A DNA stretch of 64,000 nt from Algoriphagus marinus (GTDB taxonomy: Bacteria; Bacteroidota; Bacteroidia; Cytophagales; Cyclobacteriaceae). This document shows, piece by piece, positions 43,376 to 52,324 of the stretch. Below the pieces are notes generated by a model. It ran no database searches, was not told where the DNA came from, and saw only the letters and a list, made by a program, of their open reading frames with translations. How positions within the stretch are numbered: the stretch's first letter is position 1; every line of letters starts with the position of its first letter. Where the stretch lies: contig NZ_MSPQ01000004.1 of the NCBI RefSeq assembly GCF_001936475.1, forward strand, positions 62,001 to 126,000, in the 5' to 3' direction. The translations under genes and the position numbers were made by a program.

Positions 43376-43651
43376 ATGAACTTTGAAGGAATTCCTAATC
43401 GATCTGCAAAAATAAAAAAGTGGGAAAGTATAGTTTTCCTACCGATAATTGCCATCATCAGTTTGAGTTTTGTACTTAAATCAGTGGCTCTTATGCTAGG
43501 CTTGCTAGGCTACACGCTTCTGTCACAACTCTTTATTTATCGGCTTTATAAGAAGGAGAATAGAGGAAAGGAATTTATCATTCGAATGTCAGTTCCCTTT
43601 GCTGTTTGCGTGATACTCTTTGTTTATTTGATTGTTCAAGAGTTTGTTTAA
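43376..43651 (+). CDS. Small hypothetical membrane protein
   Basis: The 91-residue product has three hydrophobic stretches (about residues 18-35, 36-52 and 68-88) and a basic region in between (YRLYKKENRGKEF). I do not recognise the family. It stands alone between two gaps. The 43164-43375 region has a TCCGCCTTAGCGGGA inverted repeat and an ACCC..GGGT dyad. The 43652-43922 region has nothing beyond the marC promoter. Confidence 0.5.
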   Translation: MNFEGIPNRSAKIKKWESIVFLPIIAIISLSFVLKSVALMLGLLGYTLLSQLFIYRLYKKENRGKEFIIRMSVPFAVCVILFVYLIVQEFV

Positions 43652-43910
43652 CCTCCAAGGGTTTTCTCTGTTTTCCATATAGGTTTTTTTACCGCAAAGT
43701 CGCGAAGATTATAATTCTGAAATTGAAAAATTGTCCCAAAGCTGGCTTCTTATTTAAAAGACTTAAGCTTTAAATACTCGCAATTAAAATGATTGGACTT
43801 TTCTGGTAAGGGGGTTAATAATCATTCACCACTTTGAAAAGTTTCAGACTTCTGATTTTAACTTTCTAATTTGCTTTTAAATCATCCTCACCCGATCGAG
43901 ATTAATTGCC

Positions 43911-43918
43911 TACTTTTG
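43911..43918 (+). promoter_or_regulatory. -7 box TACTTTTG of marC (predicted leaderless transcript)
   Basis: Exact TAnnTTTG match ending 4 nt before the marC ATG at 43923, so the transcript should start at or next to the start codon. No clear -33 TTG at the expected spacing. Confidence 0.5.
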
Positions 43919-43922
43919 CGGC

Positions 43923-44504
43923 ATGATTGATTTCAAGCAGATTTTATCCGTTTCCCTGATCCTATTTTCAGTTATAGATATACTCGGTTCAATACCGATT
44001 ATAATCAATTTGAGAAAAAAAGTAGGTCATATTCAGTCAGAAAAGGCGACTCTTGCGGCAGGACTTCTCATGATTGTATTTTTACTGGCTGGTAAATCCA
44101 TTCTGAACCTGTTTGGTATCGGAGTAGAAGATTTTGCCATTGCCGGGGCTCTTATCATCTTCGTGATTGGGGCAGAGATGATTTTGGGAATCGAGATATT
44201 CAAAGTTGATCCTGAAGCTACTACAGGTGCTTCTATTGTTCCCATTGCTTTTCCGTTGATTGCTGGAGCTGGTACACTAACAACTATTTTGACACTCAAA
44301 GCAGAATTTGAGCAAGTAAATATCGCTATCGGTATTTTGTTGAATCTGGTTTTCGTCTATGCAGTACTGAAAAGTACCACCTGGCTGGAGCGAAAGCTTG
44401 GTAAAACCGGTTTGGATGTGCTTCGAAGAATTTTTGGAATTATTTTGCTTTCGATTGCTGTGAAAATTTTTAAATCAAACGTCTTTCCCGCGGAAGTTAT
44501 CTAA
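43923..44504 (+). CDS. MarC-family integral membrane protein
   Basis: The 193-residue protein has six hydrophobic segments and MarC-family signatures: SVIDILGSIPIIINL near the N-terminus and PIAFPLIAGAGTLTTILTL (about residues 101-119). The family was named for multiple antibiotic resistance but its transported substrate is unresolved. It is a single gene upstream of rnhA, with an apparent leaderless promoter. Confidence 0.9.
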   Translation: MIDFKQILSVSLILFSVIDILGSIPIIINLRKKVGHIQSEKATLAAGLLMIVFLLAGKSILNLFGIGVEDFAIAGALIIFVIGAEMILGIEIFKVDPEATTGASIVPIAFPLIAGAGTLTTILTLKAEFEQVNIAIGILLNLVFVYAVLKSTTWLERKLGKTGLDVLRRIFGIILLSIAVKIFKSNVFPAEVI

Positions 44505-44545
44505 AAGCAACGCTATTCTTTAATTCAGATTTCATTTCTTTGAAT

Positions 44546-45001
44546 ATGATTACGATTTATACTGACGGTGCAGCCAAAGGCAATCCAGGACCTGGTGGTT
44601 ATGGTGCGGTGCTAAAGTTTGGGAACCATCGAAAAGAATTATCGGAGGGATTTCGCCTGACCACGAATAATCGGATGGAGCTGCTAGCGGTAATCCGTGC
44701 CCTTCAAGCGTTGACGATGACAGATTATCCGGTTCAAATTTACTCGGATAGCAAGTATGTGGTCGATGCCATCGAGAAAGGCTGGCTTTGGGGTTGGCAG
44801 AAGAAAGGATTTAAAGACAAGAAAAATCCTGATCTCTGGCTACGATACATCCCACTTCATTTGAAGTATAAACCTAAATTCATTTGGGTCAAAGGACACG
44901 CAGGAAATATCGAAAACGAGCGCTGCGATCAATTGGCTGTCCAAGCAGCTGAGGGATTTGATCTTCCGGCAGACAAGGGCTATGAAGATAGCCGTAAGTA
45001 A
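44546..45001 (+). CDS. rnhA: Ribonuclease HI
   Basis: The 151-residue enzyme cuts RNA in RNA-DNA hybrids. The DEDD residues are visible in YTDGAAKGNPGPGGYG (Asp near residue 6), TTNNRMELLAVIRAL (Glu), IYSDSKYVVDAI (Asp) and the C-terminal NERCDQLAV (Asp). The basic WLWGWQKKGFKDKKNPDLW segment is the substrate-handling loop. The ATG at 44546 is preferred to an in-frame TTG six nt upstream. Confidence 0.96.
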   Translation: MITIYTDGAAKGNPGPGGYGAVLKFGNHRKELSEGFRLTTNNRMELLAVIRALQALTMTDYPVQIYSDSKYVVDAIEKGWLWGWQKKGFKDKKNPDLWLRYIPLHLKYKPKFIWVKGHAGNIENERCDQLAVQAAEGFDLPADKGYEDSRK

Positions 45002-45039
45002 ATCTGAATACTGGAGCAAATCTCCTGTTTGATTTTCCT

Positions 45040-46161
45040 TTACAAATCCTCCATAGTCACCAACGGGATATCTTTTCTATTGATTGTTAAAAGTGGCTTG
45101 ACCTCGCTTTTGGGAAATTCAAATCCTTCTGCTCCAAGTTCCCAAAGTAAGGGTGCCATATTCATCACTGCTGCTTTGCAGCCTTGCACGATCGCTCCCA
45201 TGTTTCCCGTTTGCTTGGACAGTACTGCTTCATTTTCGATTTCAAAAGGACCGGTAAATCCCTTTTCTTTCAGAATAGTAATAAAAGCTCTCCAGTCCAT
45301 GGAATCCCCTAATCCAAAACCGGGAAGTGTAGCTTCATAATGATGGCGATCCCAGGAGCTTGCCGGAATTGGAACTCCTGCTTTTTTGGCAAGAGTGGGA
45401 TCCACTGATTGAGTAGGATACATATTTCCCCAAAACGGATCTGGATTATTGCGAGTAGATTTGACGTGAATTCGCTTCAGTCGGTTCATATCAGTGTTTT
45501 TGATGACTTCCACCGGATCAGTATGCTGCCAGACGTCATGGGATGGGTCGTAGATTTCTCCATGGTTTGGAGAAGGTACGAGCTCATACATCAGCTTTCG
45601 TGCGGCGAGAACACCCGTAAGGTTATTGAATGAGCTGGAATATCGTTCGGATCGCCAACCTTCCATCGGGCAGTTTTCATACAATACGGTGACGCCTAAG
45701 TCCTCGGCGTACTTGATGATGGGTGTGAACACCTTTTGATATTCCAAAAGATTCTTTTCAAAACCTCCCTCTTGATTGCCTAATTCATGATTATAGCCGA
45801 TGAAGGTGCCCACTTTAATGTCGTTTTCATCGCCTCCCATTAAATAGGCCATGCGAATGAGTCTAAGCAAGTGATTCTGATTTTTGAGGCGATGAGCTGG
45901 GTCGCCACCGATCAAGTTTTCAAAGGCGCCGATGGAAAGGCGGAGCTTATTGGAATTGAATTTTTCCAAAATCGTTTTTGCTTCCTCCGGTCCAAAATTC
46001 TCATAATCCAAATGGGTAGCCACGAAGTCATTGCGTGAGCCATTTTTTCGAAAAACACATAGATCAAGTCCTTGAACTCCGATTTCGGTAGCTTTTGCGA
46101 TAGTTTGATCAAGATTCAGCGTATCAAAAGCTGAAGTCATGATCCAAATTGGATTGGCCAT
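45040..46161 (-). CDS. Sugar phosphate isomerase/epimerase (TIM barrel)
   Basis: This 373-residue xylose-isomerase-like TIM barrel has family segments TIAKATEIGVQGLDLCV, VTVLYENCPMEGW, DPSHDVWQHTDPVEVI, KRIHVKSTR and GPFEIENEA, which contain the metal-binding Glu, Asp and His positions expected for the family. It probably acts on a sugar or sugar derivative. The substrate is unknown and no sugar transporter is adjacent. Confidence 0.87.
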   Translation of the reverse strand: MANPIWIMTSAFDTLNLDQTIAKATEIGVQGLDLCVFRKNGSRNDFVATHLDYENFGPEEAKTILEKFNSNKLRLSIGAFENLIGGDPAHRLKNQNHLLRLIRMAYLMGGDENDIKVGTFIGYNHELGNQEGGFEKNLLEYQKVFTPIIKYAEDLGVTVLYENCPMEGWRSERYSSSFNNLTGVLAARKLMYELVPSPNHGEIYDPSHDVWQHTDPVEVIKNTDMNRLKRIHVKSTRNNPDPFWGNMYPTQSVDPTLAKKAGVPIPASSWDRHHYEATLPGFGLGDSMDWRAFITILKEKGFTGPFEIENEAVLSKQTGNMGAIVQGCKAAVMNMAPLLWELGAEGFEFPKSEVKPLLTINRKDIPLVTMEDL

Positions 46162-46237
46162 AATTGGGATTTAAAATTTGAGAAATTAAAATAGAAAAAA
46201 TGTTGCGACCTCAAAAGTTAAAATCCGCTGATAGGTA

Positions 46238-46537
46238 TTAAGAGTACCTTTTTCGGATTTCAATTTTAAGCTTTTGTCGTTCCCAGAGTGCTTTAGCTAA
46301 ATCCAGTGAAACTTGGTCAGGCTTCGATTCATGGAGGATTTTTTTAAGCTTTTCTTCACCCAGATCAATCCGATAGCAAATTTGGAGCAGGCGTTCAAAG
46401 TCCCGGTCGAGTAGCTGACTAACTGCCTTGGATAGCAGAAGAATCGCTTGTTCTTCATCAAAGCTTTCTTTCAATTCCGGTAAATCGAAATCTTTCCTAA
46501 GAATTAAAAATGCGTCTTTTGAGCTTTCCTGACTCAT
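46238..46537 (-). CDS. Conserved hypothetical protein
   Basis: The 99-residue, mostly alpha-helical, charged protein has no signal peptide or membrane segment. I do not recognise a named family. Repeated Leu spacing in AILLLSKAVSQLLDRDFERLLQICYRI suggests helix packing. It lies downstream of the DUF5606 gene but is separated from it by a terminator at 46549-46571. Confidence 0.65.
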   Translation of the reverse strand: MSQESSKDAFLILRKDFDLPELKESFDEEQAILLLSKAVSQLLDRDFERLLQICYRIDLGEEKLKKILHESKPDQVSLDLAKALWERQKLKIEIRKRYS

Positions 46538-46548
46538 GATCTATCATT

Positions 46549-46571
46549 AAAAAAGCCCCTAAATTGGGGCT
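46549..46571 (-). terminator. Terminator of the DUF5606 gene
   Basis: AGCCCC (46554-46559) and GGGGCT (46566-46571) form a short stem. On the minus strand it runs into six T (46549-46554). Confidence 0.75.
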
Positions 46572-46575
46572 GGGA

Positions 46576-47013
46576 TTAATCTTCTTTCTTTTCTTCCAAC
46601 TTGTCAGCTTCTTTTGCTTCGGCAAGCGTCTCCGGAGCTTGTGCTCTAATAAGTGAATACCAAGAAATTAATTTTTTGATATCTGAAACATAAACTCGCG
46701 CCTCATCCACTTCTGGAAGTACATGCTTCATAAATGCACGAAGTTCTGCATCATCTGGATTAGAATCCAAACCAAGATCTCCGGCAAATTCCTTTTCGAT
46801 CTTTTGCATCACAGACTTTAGTGGCTCAGCACCTTCCTCAGTCAGGGTGTAGATACTGATATCGCTTAGAATAGAAACTCGCTGAGACATTCCAGCCACT
46901 AGTTTCGATTTCTTGCCATCGAGACTTTCTAGGATTACCCCACTTCTTGTTGGCTTGAGTACTTTGTATAGACCTGGTTTACCAGATACTGTTGCTAATT
47001 CTTTGAAATCCAT
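46576..47013 (-). CDS. DUF5606 family protein
   Basis: The 145-residue protein begins MDFKELATVSGKPGLYKVLKP and continues RSGVILESLDGKKSKLVAG, which I recognise as the Bacteroidota DUF5606 family. The N-terminal half is predicted beta-rich and the C-terminal half helical and acidic. The function is unknown. The gene is on the same strand as engB, 46 nt downstream of it. Confidence 0.8.
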   Translation of the reverse strand: MDFKELATVSGKPGLYKVLKPTRSGVILESLDGKKSKLVAGMSQRVSILSDISIYTLTEEGAEPLKSVMQKIEKEFAGDLGLDSNPDDAELRAFMKHVLPEVDEARVYVSDIKKLISWYSLIRAQAPETLAEAKEADKLEEKKED

Positions 47014-47058
47014 GTATTGTGTTTTTTGCAGGTTGCAAATATAAGAGTATCCCTTAAA

Positions 47059-47664
47059 TCATTTCCCACTTTCGTATTCAACTACCAATTCTTCTATAAA
47101 GGCAGTCAATTCTTCCTTTCCTGTTCCGGCTTCGGCACTCGTGACGAAATAGTCAGGAGCTTCTTCGAAAATTTCTTTCGTTTTCTTTAGAAAAGCTCGA
47201 ATATTAAGATCCGTCTTGGATTTTGATTGTTTGTCTGCTTTGGTGAAAACCAAGGCTGTTGGAACGCCTTCCGTCCCACACCAAAGTAAAAATTCAAGAT
47301 CTATTTTTTGAGGTTCCAATCTGCTGTCAATTAAGACAAATACCCCACAAAGGTTTTCACGTTTGGTGAGGTAAGTACTGATCATATTTTCCCAGCCTTG
47401 CTTGACTTTCAGGTTGATTTTGGCGAATCCGTATCCAGGTAGATCGACCAAATACCAGCGGTCATTAATTACAAAATGATTGATCAATTGTGTTTTTCCG
47501 GGCTTCTGAGAGGTTTTTGCCAAACCTTTATGTCCAGTGATCATGTTGATCAGTGAGCTTTTTCCCACATTAGATCGACCAATAAATGCGATCTCTGCAC
47601 GATCAGGCTTAGGACAATTTCCCGGGTTAGAGTTGCTGATTACAAATGCTGCTTTTTGGATCAT
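47059..47664 (-). CDS. engB: Ribosome biogenesis GTPase EngB (YsxC/YihA)
   Basis: The 201-residue GTPase has G1 GRSNVGKSS (about residues 28-36), a switch I region TSQKPGKTQ, G3 DLPGYGFAK (about 74-82) and G4 TKAD (about 141-144). EngB helps assemble the large ribosomal subunit. It is transcribed divergently from menG/ubiE. Confidence 0.96.
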   Translation of the reverse strand: MIQKAAFVISNSNPGNCPKPDRAEIAFIGRSNVGKSSLINMITGHKGLAKTSQKPGKTQLINHFVINDRWYLVDLPGYGFAKINLKVKQGWENMISTYLTKRENLCGVFVLIDSRLEPQKIDLEFLLWCGTEGVPTALVFTKADKQSKSKTDLNIRAFLKKTKEIFEEAPDYFVTSAEAGTGKEELTAFIEELVVEYESGK

Positions 47665-47788
47665 GATAGGTGATTTGAATGCAAAAGTACGATTTTAAGT
47701 GGAAGCACATTCAGTAAGACAATCAGGAACAATTTTCCATTCCTCAGGTTTCTTGAGTATTATTGCGCCTTCTAAAGACCGATTCGTG

Positions 47789-48511
47789 ATGTCCGTAGTT
47801 CCTTACAAAGATAAACAAGACCCTAAAAAAGCTCAGGTAGCTGAGATGTTCAACAACATCAGTCCGAAATATGACCTCCTTAATCATGTATTGAGTTTAG
47901 GAATTGATATTATCTGGCGAAAAAAAGCAATCAAGATGTTGAAAAAAGATCAGCCAAAACTGATCCTTGACATTGCCACAGGTACTGGAGATTTTGCCAT
48001 TGAGGCTTTAGCATTGAATCCTGATAAAATCATCGGAGTAGATATTTCGGAAGGAATGCTCGCTGAGGGTAGGAAAAAAATGAAGAAGCGAGGACTGGAT
48101 CATATTATTGATTTGCAACTTGGCGATTCAGAAGGATTACTTTTTGAGGATAATAAGTTTGATGCCGTCATCGTTTCATTTGGTGTCAGGAACTTTGAAA
48201 ATCTGGAGAAAGGTTTGTCAGATATGTATCGGGTATTAAAACCTGGAGGAAAGGTGGTGATTCTCGAGTTTAGCAAGCCAACAGTCACTCCAATGAAGCA
48301 GGCTTACTCCTTTTATTCAAACACTATTTTGCCCCAAATCGGTAAAATTGTATCCAAAGACAATTCTGCTTATACTTATCTTCCTGAATCCGTTCAGGCT
48401 TTCCCGGATGGGCAAGAGTTCTTGGCGGTATTGAAAAAAGTCGGATTTACCAGCAACCTATGCAAGTCACTCACATTTGGAATAAGCTCAATTTACGTAG
48501 GGGTAAAGTAA
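47789..48511 (+). CDS. ubiE: Demethylmenaquinone methyltransferase (UbiE/MenG)
   Basis: The 240-residue SAM methyltransferase has motif [15 protein letters not shown] (about residues 59-72), the [22 protein letters not shown]-terminus and [16 protein letters not shown] (about 125-140). It methylates demethylmenaquinone in the respiratory quinone pathway. ATG 47789 gives the standard N-terminus; the open frame upstream adds 30 unrelated residues. It overlaps the following porT-like gene by 52 nt in another frame. Confidence 0.93.
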   Translation: MSVVPYKDKQDPKKAQVAEMFNNISPKYDLLNHVLSLGIDIIWRKKAIKMLKKDQPKLILDIATGTGDFAIEALALNPDKIIGVDISEGMLAEGRKKMKKRGLDHIIDLQLGDSEGLLFEDNKFDAVIVSFGVRNFENLEKGLSDMYRVLKPGGKVVILEFSKPTVTPMKQAYSFYSNTILPQIGKIVSKDNSAYTYLPESVQAFPDGQEFLAVLKKVGFTSNLCKSLTFGISSIYVGVK

Positions 48512-49266
48512 TCCTTATAGTTCTTTTGGCGTGGTTTTTCATATTCCCGTCCTTCGGGCAAGGGATGTTTGGTCTGTCAAGTACATCAGGTTCAGATGAT
48601 CGCACGCTCTCTTACGGCTTCTTTCTTGCAGGACATAATGCTTCTTACCGATTAAAATATTCCGATTCTTTCGTTACTAGTCCCAATGGGTCAAGTCCGA
48701 CCGTAAGGGCTATTTTCCCTCAGTTTTCGCCTGGATTCTCTTTGGGGTTTACAGGCATATTGAGTTTACATGATCAAATTCAATTGCTTTTCACTCCAAA
48801 AGTTGGGTTTTATGAATACCAAACTGAGGTAAGTTATTTCATTGTGGATACCCCTCAGCCAGGATTACCAAACCAGAATGGTGGAGATGAAGTCATTCCG
48901 ACTTCTGAGAGTCAGTTTATTAATTCTGAAGCAACCTTGATTGAATTGCCATTGCTTTTCAAGTATAGATCGATCAGATTCAATAATACACGTATGTATT
49001 GGGTAGGAGGGGCTAGCTATAATTTCCGTACAAAAAGTCAGGATGAAGCCAATATTGAGGAGCTCGTGACTACCGGAAAAGACTTCTCTTTGGAGATGGG
49101 AATGGGATTCGAGATTTATTTCAAATATTTCAAATTTGCCCCTGAGATTCGATTCTCACACGGCTTGAACAATATCTATCAGGCTGAAAATACAAATCCA
49201 CTATTTCGAGATGCTATCTCATCCATCAAGCGAAAATCAATTACTATTTATTTGAATTTCCAGTAG
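48460..49266 (+). CDS. porT: PorT/SprT-like outer membrane protein (type IX secretion)
   Basis: The 268-residue product has an N-terminal signal peptide (about residues 16-33, [19 protein letters not shown]) and a beta-barrel-like body with a short C-terminal strand ending in aromatic residues. The location directly downstream of ubiE/menG is the conserved place for porT in Bacteroidota. PorT belongs to the type IX secretion and gliding machinery. The identification is contextual plus family resemblance, so the gene name is less certain than the fold. A terminator follows at 49307. Confidence 0.78.
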   Translation: MQVTHIWNKLNLRRGKVILIVLLAWFFIFPSFGQGMFGLSSTSGSDDRTLSYGFFLAGHNASYRLKYSDSFVTSPNGSSPTVRAIFPQFSPGFSLGFTGILSLHDQIQLLFTPKVGFYEYQTEVSYFIVDTPQPGLPNQNGGDEVIPTSESQFINSEATLIELPLLFKYRSIRFNNTRMYWVGGASYNFRTKSQDEANIEELVTTGKDFSLEMGMGFEIYFKYFKFAPEIRFSHGLNNIYQAENTNPLFRDAISSIKRKSITIYLNFQ

Positions 49267-49306
49267 CAAGAAATAGTCTTCAATGCTTTTCCCATTAATA
49301 TTTCTC

Positions 49307-49340
49307 AAAGGCCGATTCTAGTGATCGGCCTTTCCGCTTT
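49307..49340 (+). terminator. Terminator after porT
   Basis: AAAGGCCGAT (49307-49316) and ATCGGCCTTT (49324-49333) form a perfect 10-bp stem with a 7-nt loop, followed by a T-rich tail. Confidence 0.88.
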
Positions 49341-49365
49341 TTGTTAAATCCACTATCTTGCTTCT

Positions 49366-50124
49366 ATGAAGAACAAAATTGCTTTGATTACCGGGGCTAC
49401 TTCCGGAATTGGAAAAGCCTCTGCACTGACGCTTGCGAGAAATGGATATTCTATAATCGCTACAGGAAGGCGAGCGGATAGACTTGAAGAACTGGGTCAA
49501 GAATTAGGAGCAGAAACTGCCTTTTTACCTTTGGTGTTTGATGTCCGAGATCGAGAAAAAGTTCTGGAGATTTTGGGGGATCTGCCAGAAGATTGGAAAG
49601 CTATTGATGTTCTTATCAATAATGCAGGAAATGCACACGGCATGGACCCGATCCAATCCGGTGATTTGGATGATTGGGATGCTATGATAGATATTAATGT
49701 GAAGGGCCTACTATACGTCTCAAAAGCTATCATTCCCGGTATGTGTGACAGAAAATCAGGAACCATTATAAATATAGGTTCCATAGCTGGCAAGGAAGTA
49801 TACCCGAATGGGAATGTGTATTGCGGATCCAAGCATGCGGTGGATGCAATCACAGATGGTATGAGATTAGATCTCAATCCTTTTGGGATTCGAGTTGTTG
49901 GAATTCATCCTGGATTAGTTGAGACGGAGTTTTCTTTGGTCCGATTCAAGGGGGATGAGAGTAGGTCAGAAAAAGTTTATCAGGGATTTGAACCTCTTGT
50001 AGCTCAAGATATTGCAGATGTTGTTGAATTTGTGGTAACTAGACCAGCTCATGTCACGATAGCAGATGTGGTGGTTTTACCAACCGCTCAGGCTTCCGCG
50101 ACAGTTGTTAAAAAAGACTTATGA
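49366..50124 (+). CDS. SDR-family oxidoreductase (YdfG-like)
   Basis: The 252-residue short-chain dehydrogenase has TGATSGIG (residues 9-16), NNAGNAHG (about 85), INIGSIAG and the catalytic YCGSK (about residues 147-151). The RRADRLEELG segment fits NADP preference and the hydroxy-acid dehydrogenase (YdfG) subgroup. The stop overlaps the M15 peptidase gene by 4 nt (ATGA). Confidence 0.9.
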   Translation: MKNKIALITGATSGIGKASALTLARNGYSIIATGRRADRLEELGQELGAETAFLPLVFDVRDREKVLEILGDLPEDWKAIDVLINNAGNAHGMDPIQSGDLDDWDAMIDINVKGLLYVSKAIIPGMCDRKSGTIINIGSIAGKEVYPNGNVYCGSKHAVDAITDGMRLDLNPFGIRVVGIHPGLVETEFSLVRFKGDESRSEKVYQGFEPLVAQDIADVVEFVVTRPAHVTIADVVVLPTAQASATVVKKDL

Positions 50125-50882
50125 GAAGTTTAAAAAAAATAATTTTATCTGTTTCTATTTTAGGAGTTTTAATTTCTTGCGCAGCCGAACGGGAAACGGA
50201 AAGTTTAGATAAGGTCTTGGTTGCTGAGATGGAAGAGATTATCCCGGATGTACCAACTGAGGGAGAAGCACTTTCGCTCGAGCAGCAGTTGATAGCTCAA
50301 GGCTTGGTGGATCTTGAGGAATATATTCCTGGGATCAAGGTCGAGTTGAAGTATAGTACAACAGATAACTTTTTTGGTCAGGATGTATATGGTGAACTTA
50401 CCCATGCTTATTTGCAGCCAGAAGTAGCCGATATGCTTAAAGAGGCCCAGGGGAAATTAAAATCGGAGTATCCAAATTTGACTCTTTTGATCTATGATGG
50501 AGTACGTCCGCTTAGTGTGCAGCAGATTCTTTGGGATAATCTAGATAGGCCAGATAGTATCAAGCCTCTTTATGTGGCAGATCCAAAAGTGGGGAGTCTT
50601 CACAACTTTGGGGTAGCAGTTGATCTGACGATTTTTGATAATGAGTCAGGAATGCCACTAGATATGGGGACAACATATGATTTTTTTGGGTATGAGGCAT
50701 ACCCTGATCGAGAAATGGAAATGATGGCAGCTGGAAAACTTACAAGGCAGCAACTTGCTAATCGAGAAATACTTCGTAAAGTGATGAATAGCTCAGGCTT
50801 TTCAGGTATAGGCTCTGAATGGTGGCATTTTAATGCCTTTTCAAGAAAAGTAGCAGGTGAAAAATTTGAAATAATCAATTAA
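50121..50882 (+). CDS. M15 family D-Ala-D-Ala dipeptidase (VanX/DdpX-like) lipoprotein
   Basis: The 253-residue product has a lipoprotein signal ending LISC. Zinc and catalytic motifs of M15D are visible as SLHNFGVAVDLTIFD (about residues 155-169) and the C-terminal EWWHFNAF (about 233-240). It hydrolyses D-alanyl-D-alanine dipeptide released from peptidoglycan turnover. Its export as a lipoprotein suggests recycling of envelope fragments, which is inference. It is coupled to the upstream SDR by ATGA. Confidence 0.9.
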   Translation: MRSLKKIILSVSILGVLISCAAERETESLDKVLVAEMEEIIPDVPTEGEALSLEQQLIAQGLVDLEEYIPGIKVELKYSTTDNFFGQDVYGELTHAYLQPEVADMLKEAQGKLKSEYPNLTLLIYDGVRPLSVQQILWDNLDRPDSIKPLYVADPKVGSLHNFGVAVDLTIFDNESGMPLDMGTTYDFFGYEAYPDREMEMMAAGKLTRQQLANREILRKVMNSSGFSGIGSEWWHFNAFSRKVAGEKFEIIN

Positions 50883-50919
50883 GAATTAACAAGCTTCAAA
50901 AACCCAATAATTTAAAACT

Positions 50920-51654
50920 ATGAATTCAAAAAAGATTTTACTTGCCCTAGGGCTAGTTTTTAGTGTCATCTTAATTGCCCCAGCGCAACAATTTAAAGCC
51001 TTGGTTTTTACAAAAACGGCGGGTTTTAGACATCAGTCCATTCCAAATGCAGTAGTTGCATTAAAGAAGATGGGTGAGAAACAAGTCTTCAGTGTACACG
51101 CTTCAGAAGACCCAAAAGTGCTATCAGAGGAAAATCTTGCTAAATACGATGTGCTGATTTTGGTCAGCAGCACCGGGACTATCTTCGATGAGGAAACTCG
51201 AGCTTCCCTACAGAAATTTGTCAGAAGTGGTAAGGGAGTTGTTGGTGTTCATGCCGCAGCGGATTCCGAATATGATTGGCCTTGGTACAATAAAATGATG
51301 GGGGCTTACTTTTTAGCCCATCCAGCCCAACAAACCCTTCGTTTGGAAGTCGTTGATCAAAATCATCCTTCCACTTGGCATCTCCCAAAAAACTGGATGT
51401 GGACAGATGAATTGTATGAATACAAAGACATTAACCCTGATTTGAAAGTGCTAATCAACGCAGATGAGAAAACTTACAAAGTGGCAAAAGGTAATGGAGC
51501 AAATCATCCAATGGCATGGTACCATGAGTTTGAAGGAGGACGAGTATTTTATACTGCGCTTGGCCATGTGGATTCTGCATGGGAAGACGATGTCTTTTTA
51601 AAGCATCTATACGGAGGCATCTGGTATGCTGCCACAGGCCACCCATTTAAGTAA
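50920..51654 (+). CDS. ThuA domain protein, exported
   Basis: The 244-residue protein has a signal peptide (MNSKKILLALGLVFSVILIAPAQQ) and a ThuA/glutamine-amidotransferase-like fold: FKALVFTKTAGFRHQSI, VLILVSSTGTIFDEETRASL, GVVGVHAAADSEYDWPWYNKMMGAYFLAHP. ThuA proteins are often linked to sugar or glycoside use; the activity is not established. It ends in a terminator at 51668-51709. Confidence 0.88.
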   Translation: MNSKKILLALGLVFSVILIAPAQQFKALVFTKTAGFRHQSIPNAVVALKKMGEKQVFSVHASEDPKVLSEENLAKYDVLILVSSTGTIFDEETRASLQKFVRSGKGVVGVHAAADSEYDWPWYNKMMGAYFLAHPAQQTLRLEVVDQNHPSTWHLPKNWMWTDELYEYKDINPDLKVLINADEKTYKVAKGNGANHPMAWYHEFEGGRVFYTALGHVDSAWEDDVFLKHLYGGIWYAATGHPFK

Positions 51655-51667
51655 AAGATTCTGAAGG

Positions 51668-51709
51668 AAAAGCCGATTTGAAGGAACTTAATGCCTTCAA
51701 ATCGGTTTT
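51668..51709 (+). terminator. Terminator after the ThuA gene
   Basis: The arms AAAAGCCGATTTGAAGG (51668-51684) and CCTTCAAATCGGTTTT (51694-51709) pair almost completely, and the 3' arm itself ends in T. Confidence 0.85.
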
Positions 51710-51730
51710 CTAATCAAAAATTAACCAATC

Positions 51731-52312
51731 ATGCTGAAAGCACAAGCGAAACCCGTTCACCTCTATATGGAGGCTAATCCAAATCCGAATTCATTGAAAT
51801 TTGTTGCCAACTTTATGTTGGTAGAGGATGGAGTCAGCTTCGATTACCCAGATGCCGAAAGTGCTGATAACTCACAGTTAGCTAAGGAATTATTCAATTT
51901 TGCAGCTGTGAAACGTGTATTTGTTGCATCAAATTTTGTGACAGTTACAAAATCTGAAGAGGTAGAATGGATGGAAATTCAAACTATTATTCGTGACCAT
52001 ATCAGACAATATCTGGAGTCAGGAAAGACTGTGGTACAGGCGACTTTTGACAAAGACCCATTGTTCAATGAAGACGATTCCGAGGTAGTGAAAAAAATTA
52101 AAGGAATTCTTGACGAGTACATCAGACCAGCTGTGGAGCAAGATGGTGGAGCGATCGTTTTCCATTCATTTCAGGAAGGAATCGTAAAAGTATTACTTCA
52201 GGGTTCTTGCTCAGGTTGCCCTTCTTCTACTGTCACGCTGAAAGCAGGAATTCAAAACTTGCTTACACGTATGCTTCCAGAGGTTAAGGAAGTTCAGGCA
52301 GAGGGAATTTAA
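51731..52312 (+). CDS. NfuA/NifU-family iron-sulfur scaffold protein
   Basis: The 193-residue protein has an Nfu N-terminal domain (about residues 8-95) and a C-terminal NifU domain with CxxC in GSCSGCPSSTVTLKAGIQNLL (about residues 159-179). It carries and delivers Fe-S clusters in the cytoplasm. It is followed by DUF3810 after 12 nt, with no terminator in the short gap. Confidence 0.92.
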   Translation: MLKAQAKPVHLYMEANPNPNSLKFVANFMLVEDGVSFDYPDAESADNSQLAKELFNFAAVKRVFVASNFVTVTKSEEVEWMEIQTIIRDHIRQYLESGKTVVQATFDKDPLFNEDDSEVVKKIKGILDEYIRPAVEQDGGAIVFHSFQEGIVKVLLQGSCSGCPSSTVTLKAGIQNLLTRMLPEVKEVQAEGI

Positions 52313-52324
52313 TTCATCTTTCCA

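Noticed and set aside
47699..47788. Upstream extension of the ubiE frame
   Set aside because: The family N-terminus begins at 47789; the earlier 30 residues have no similarity to it.
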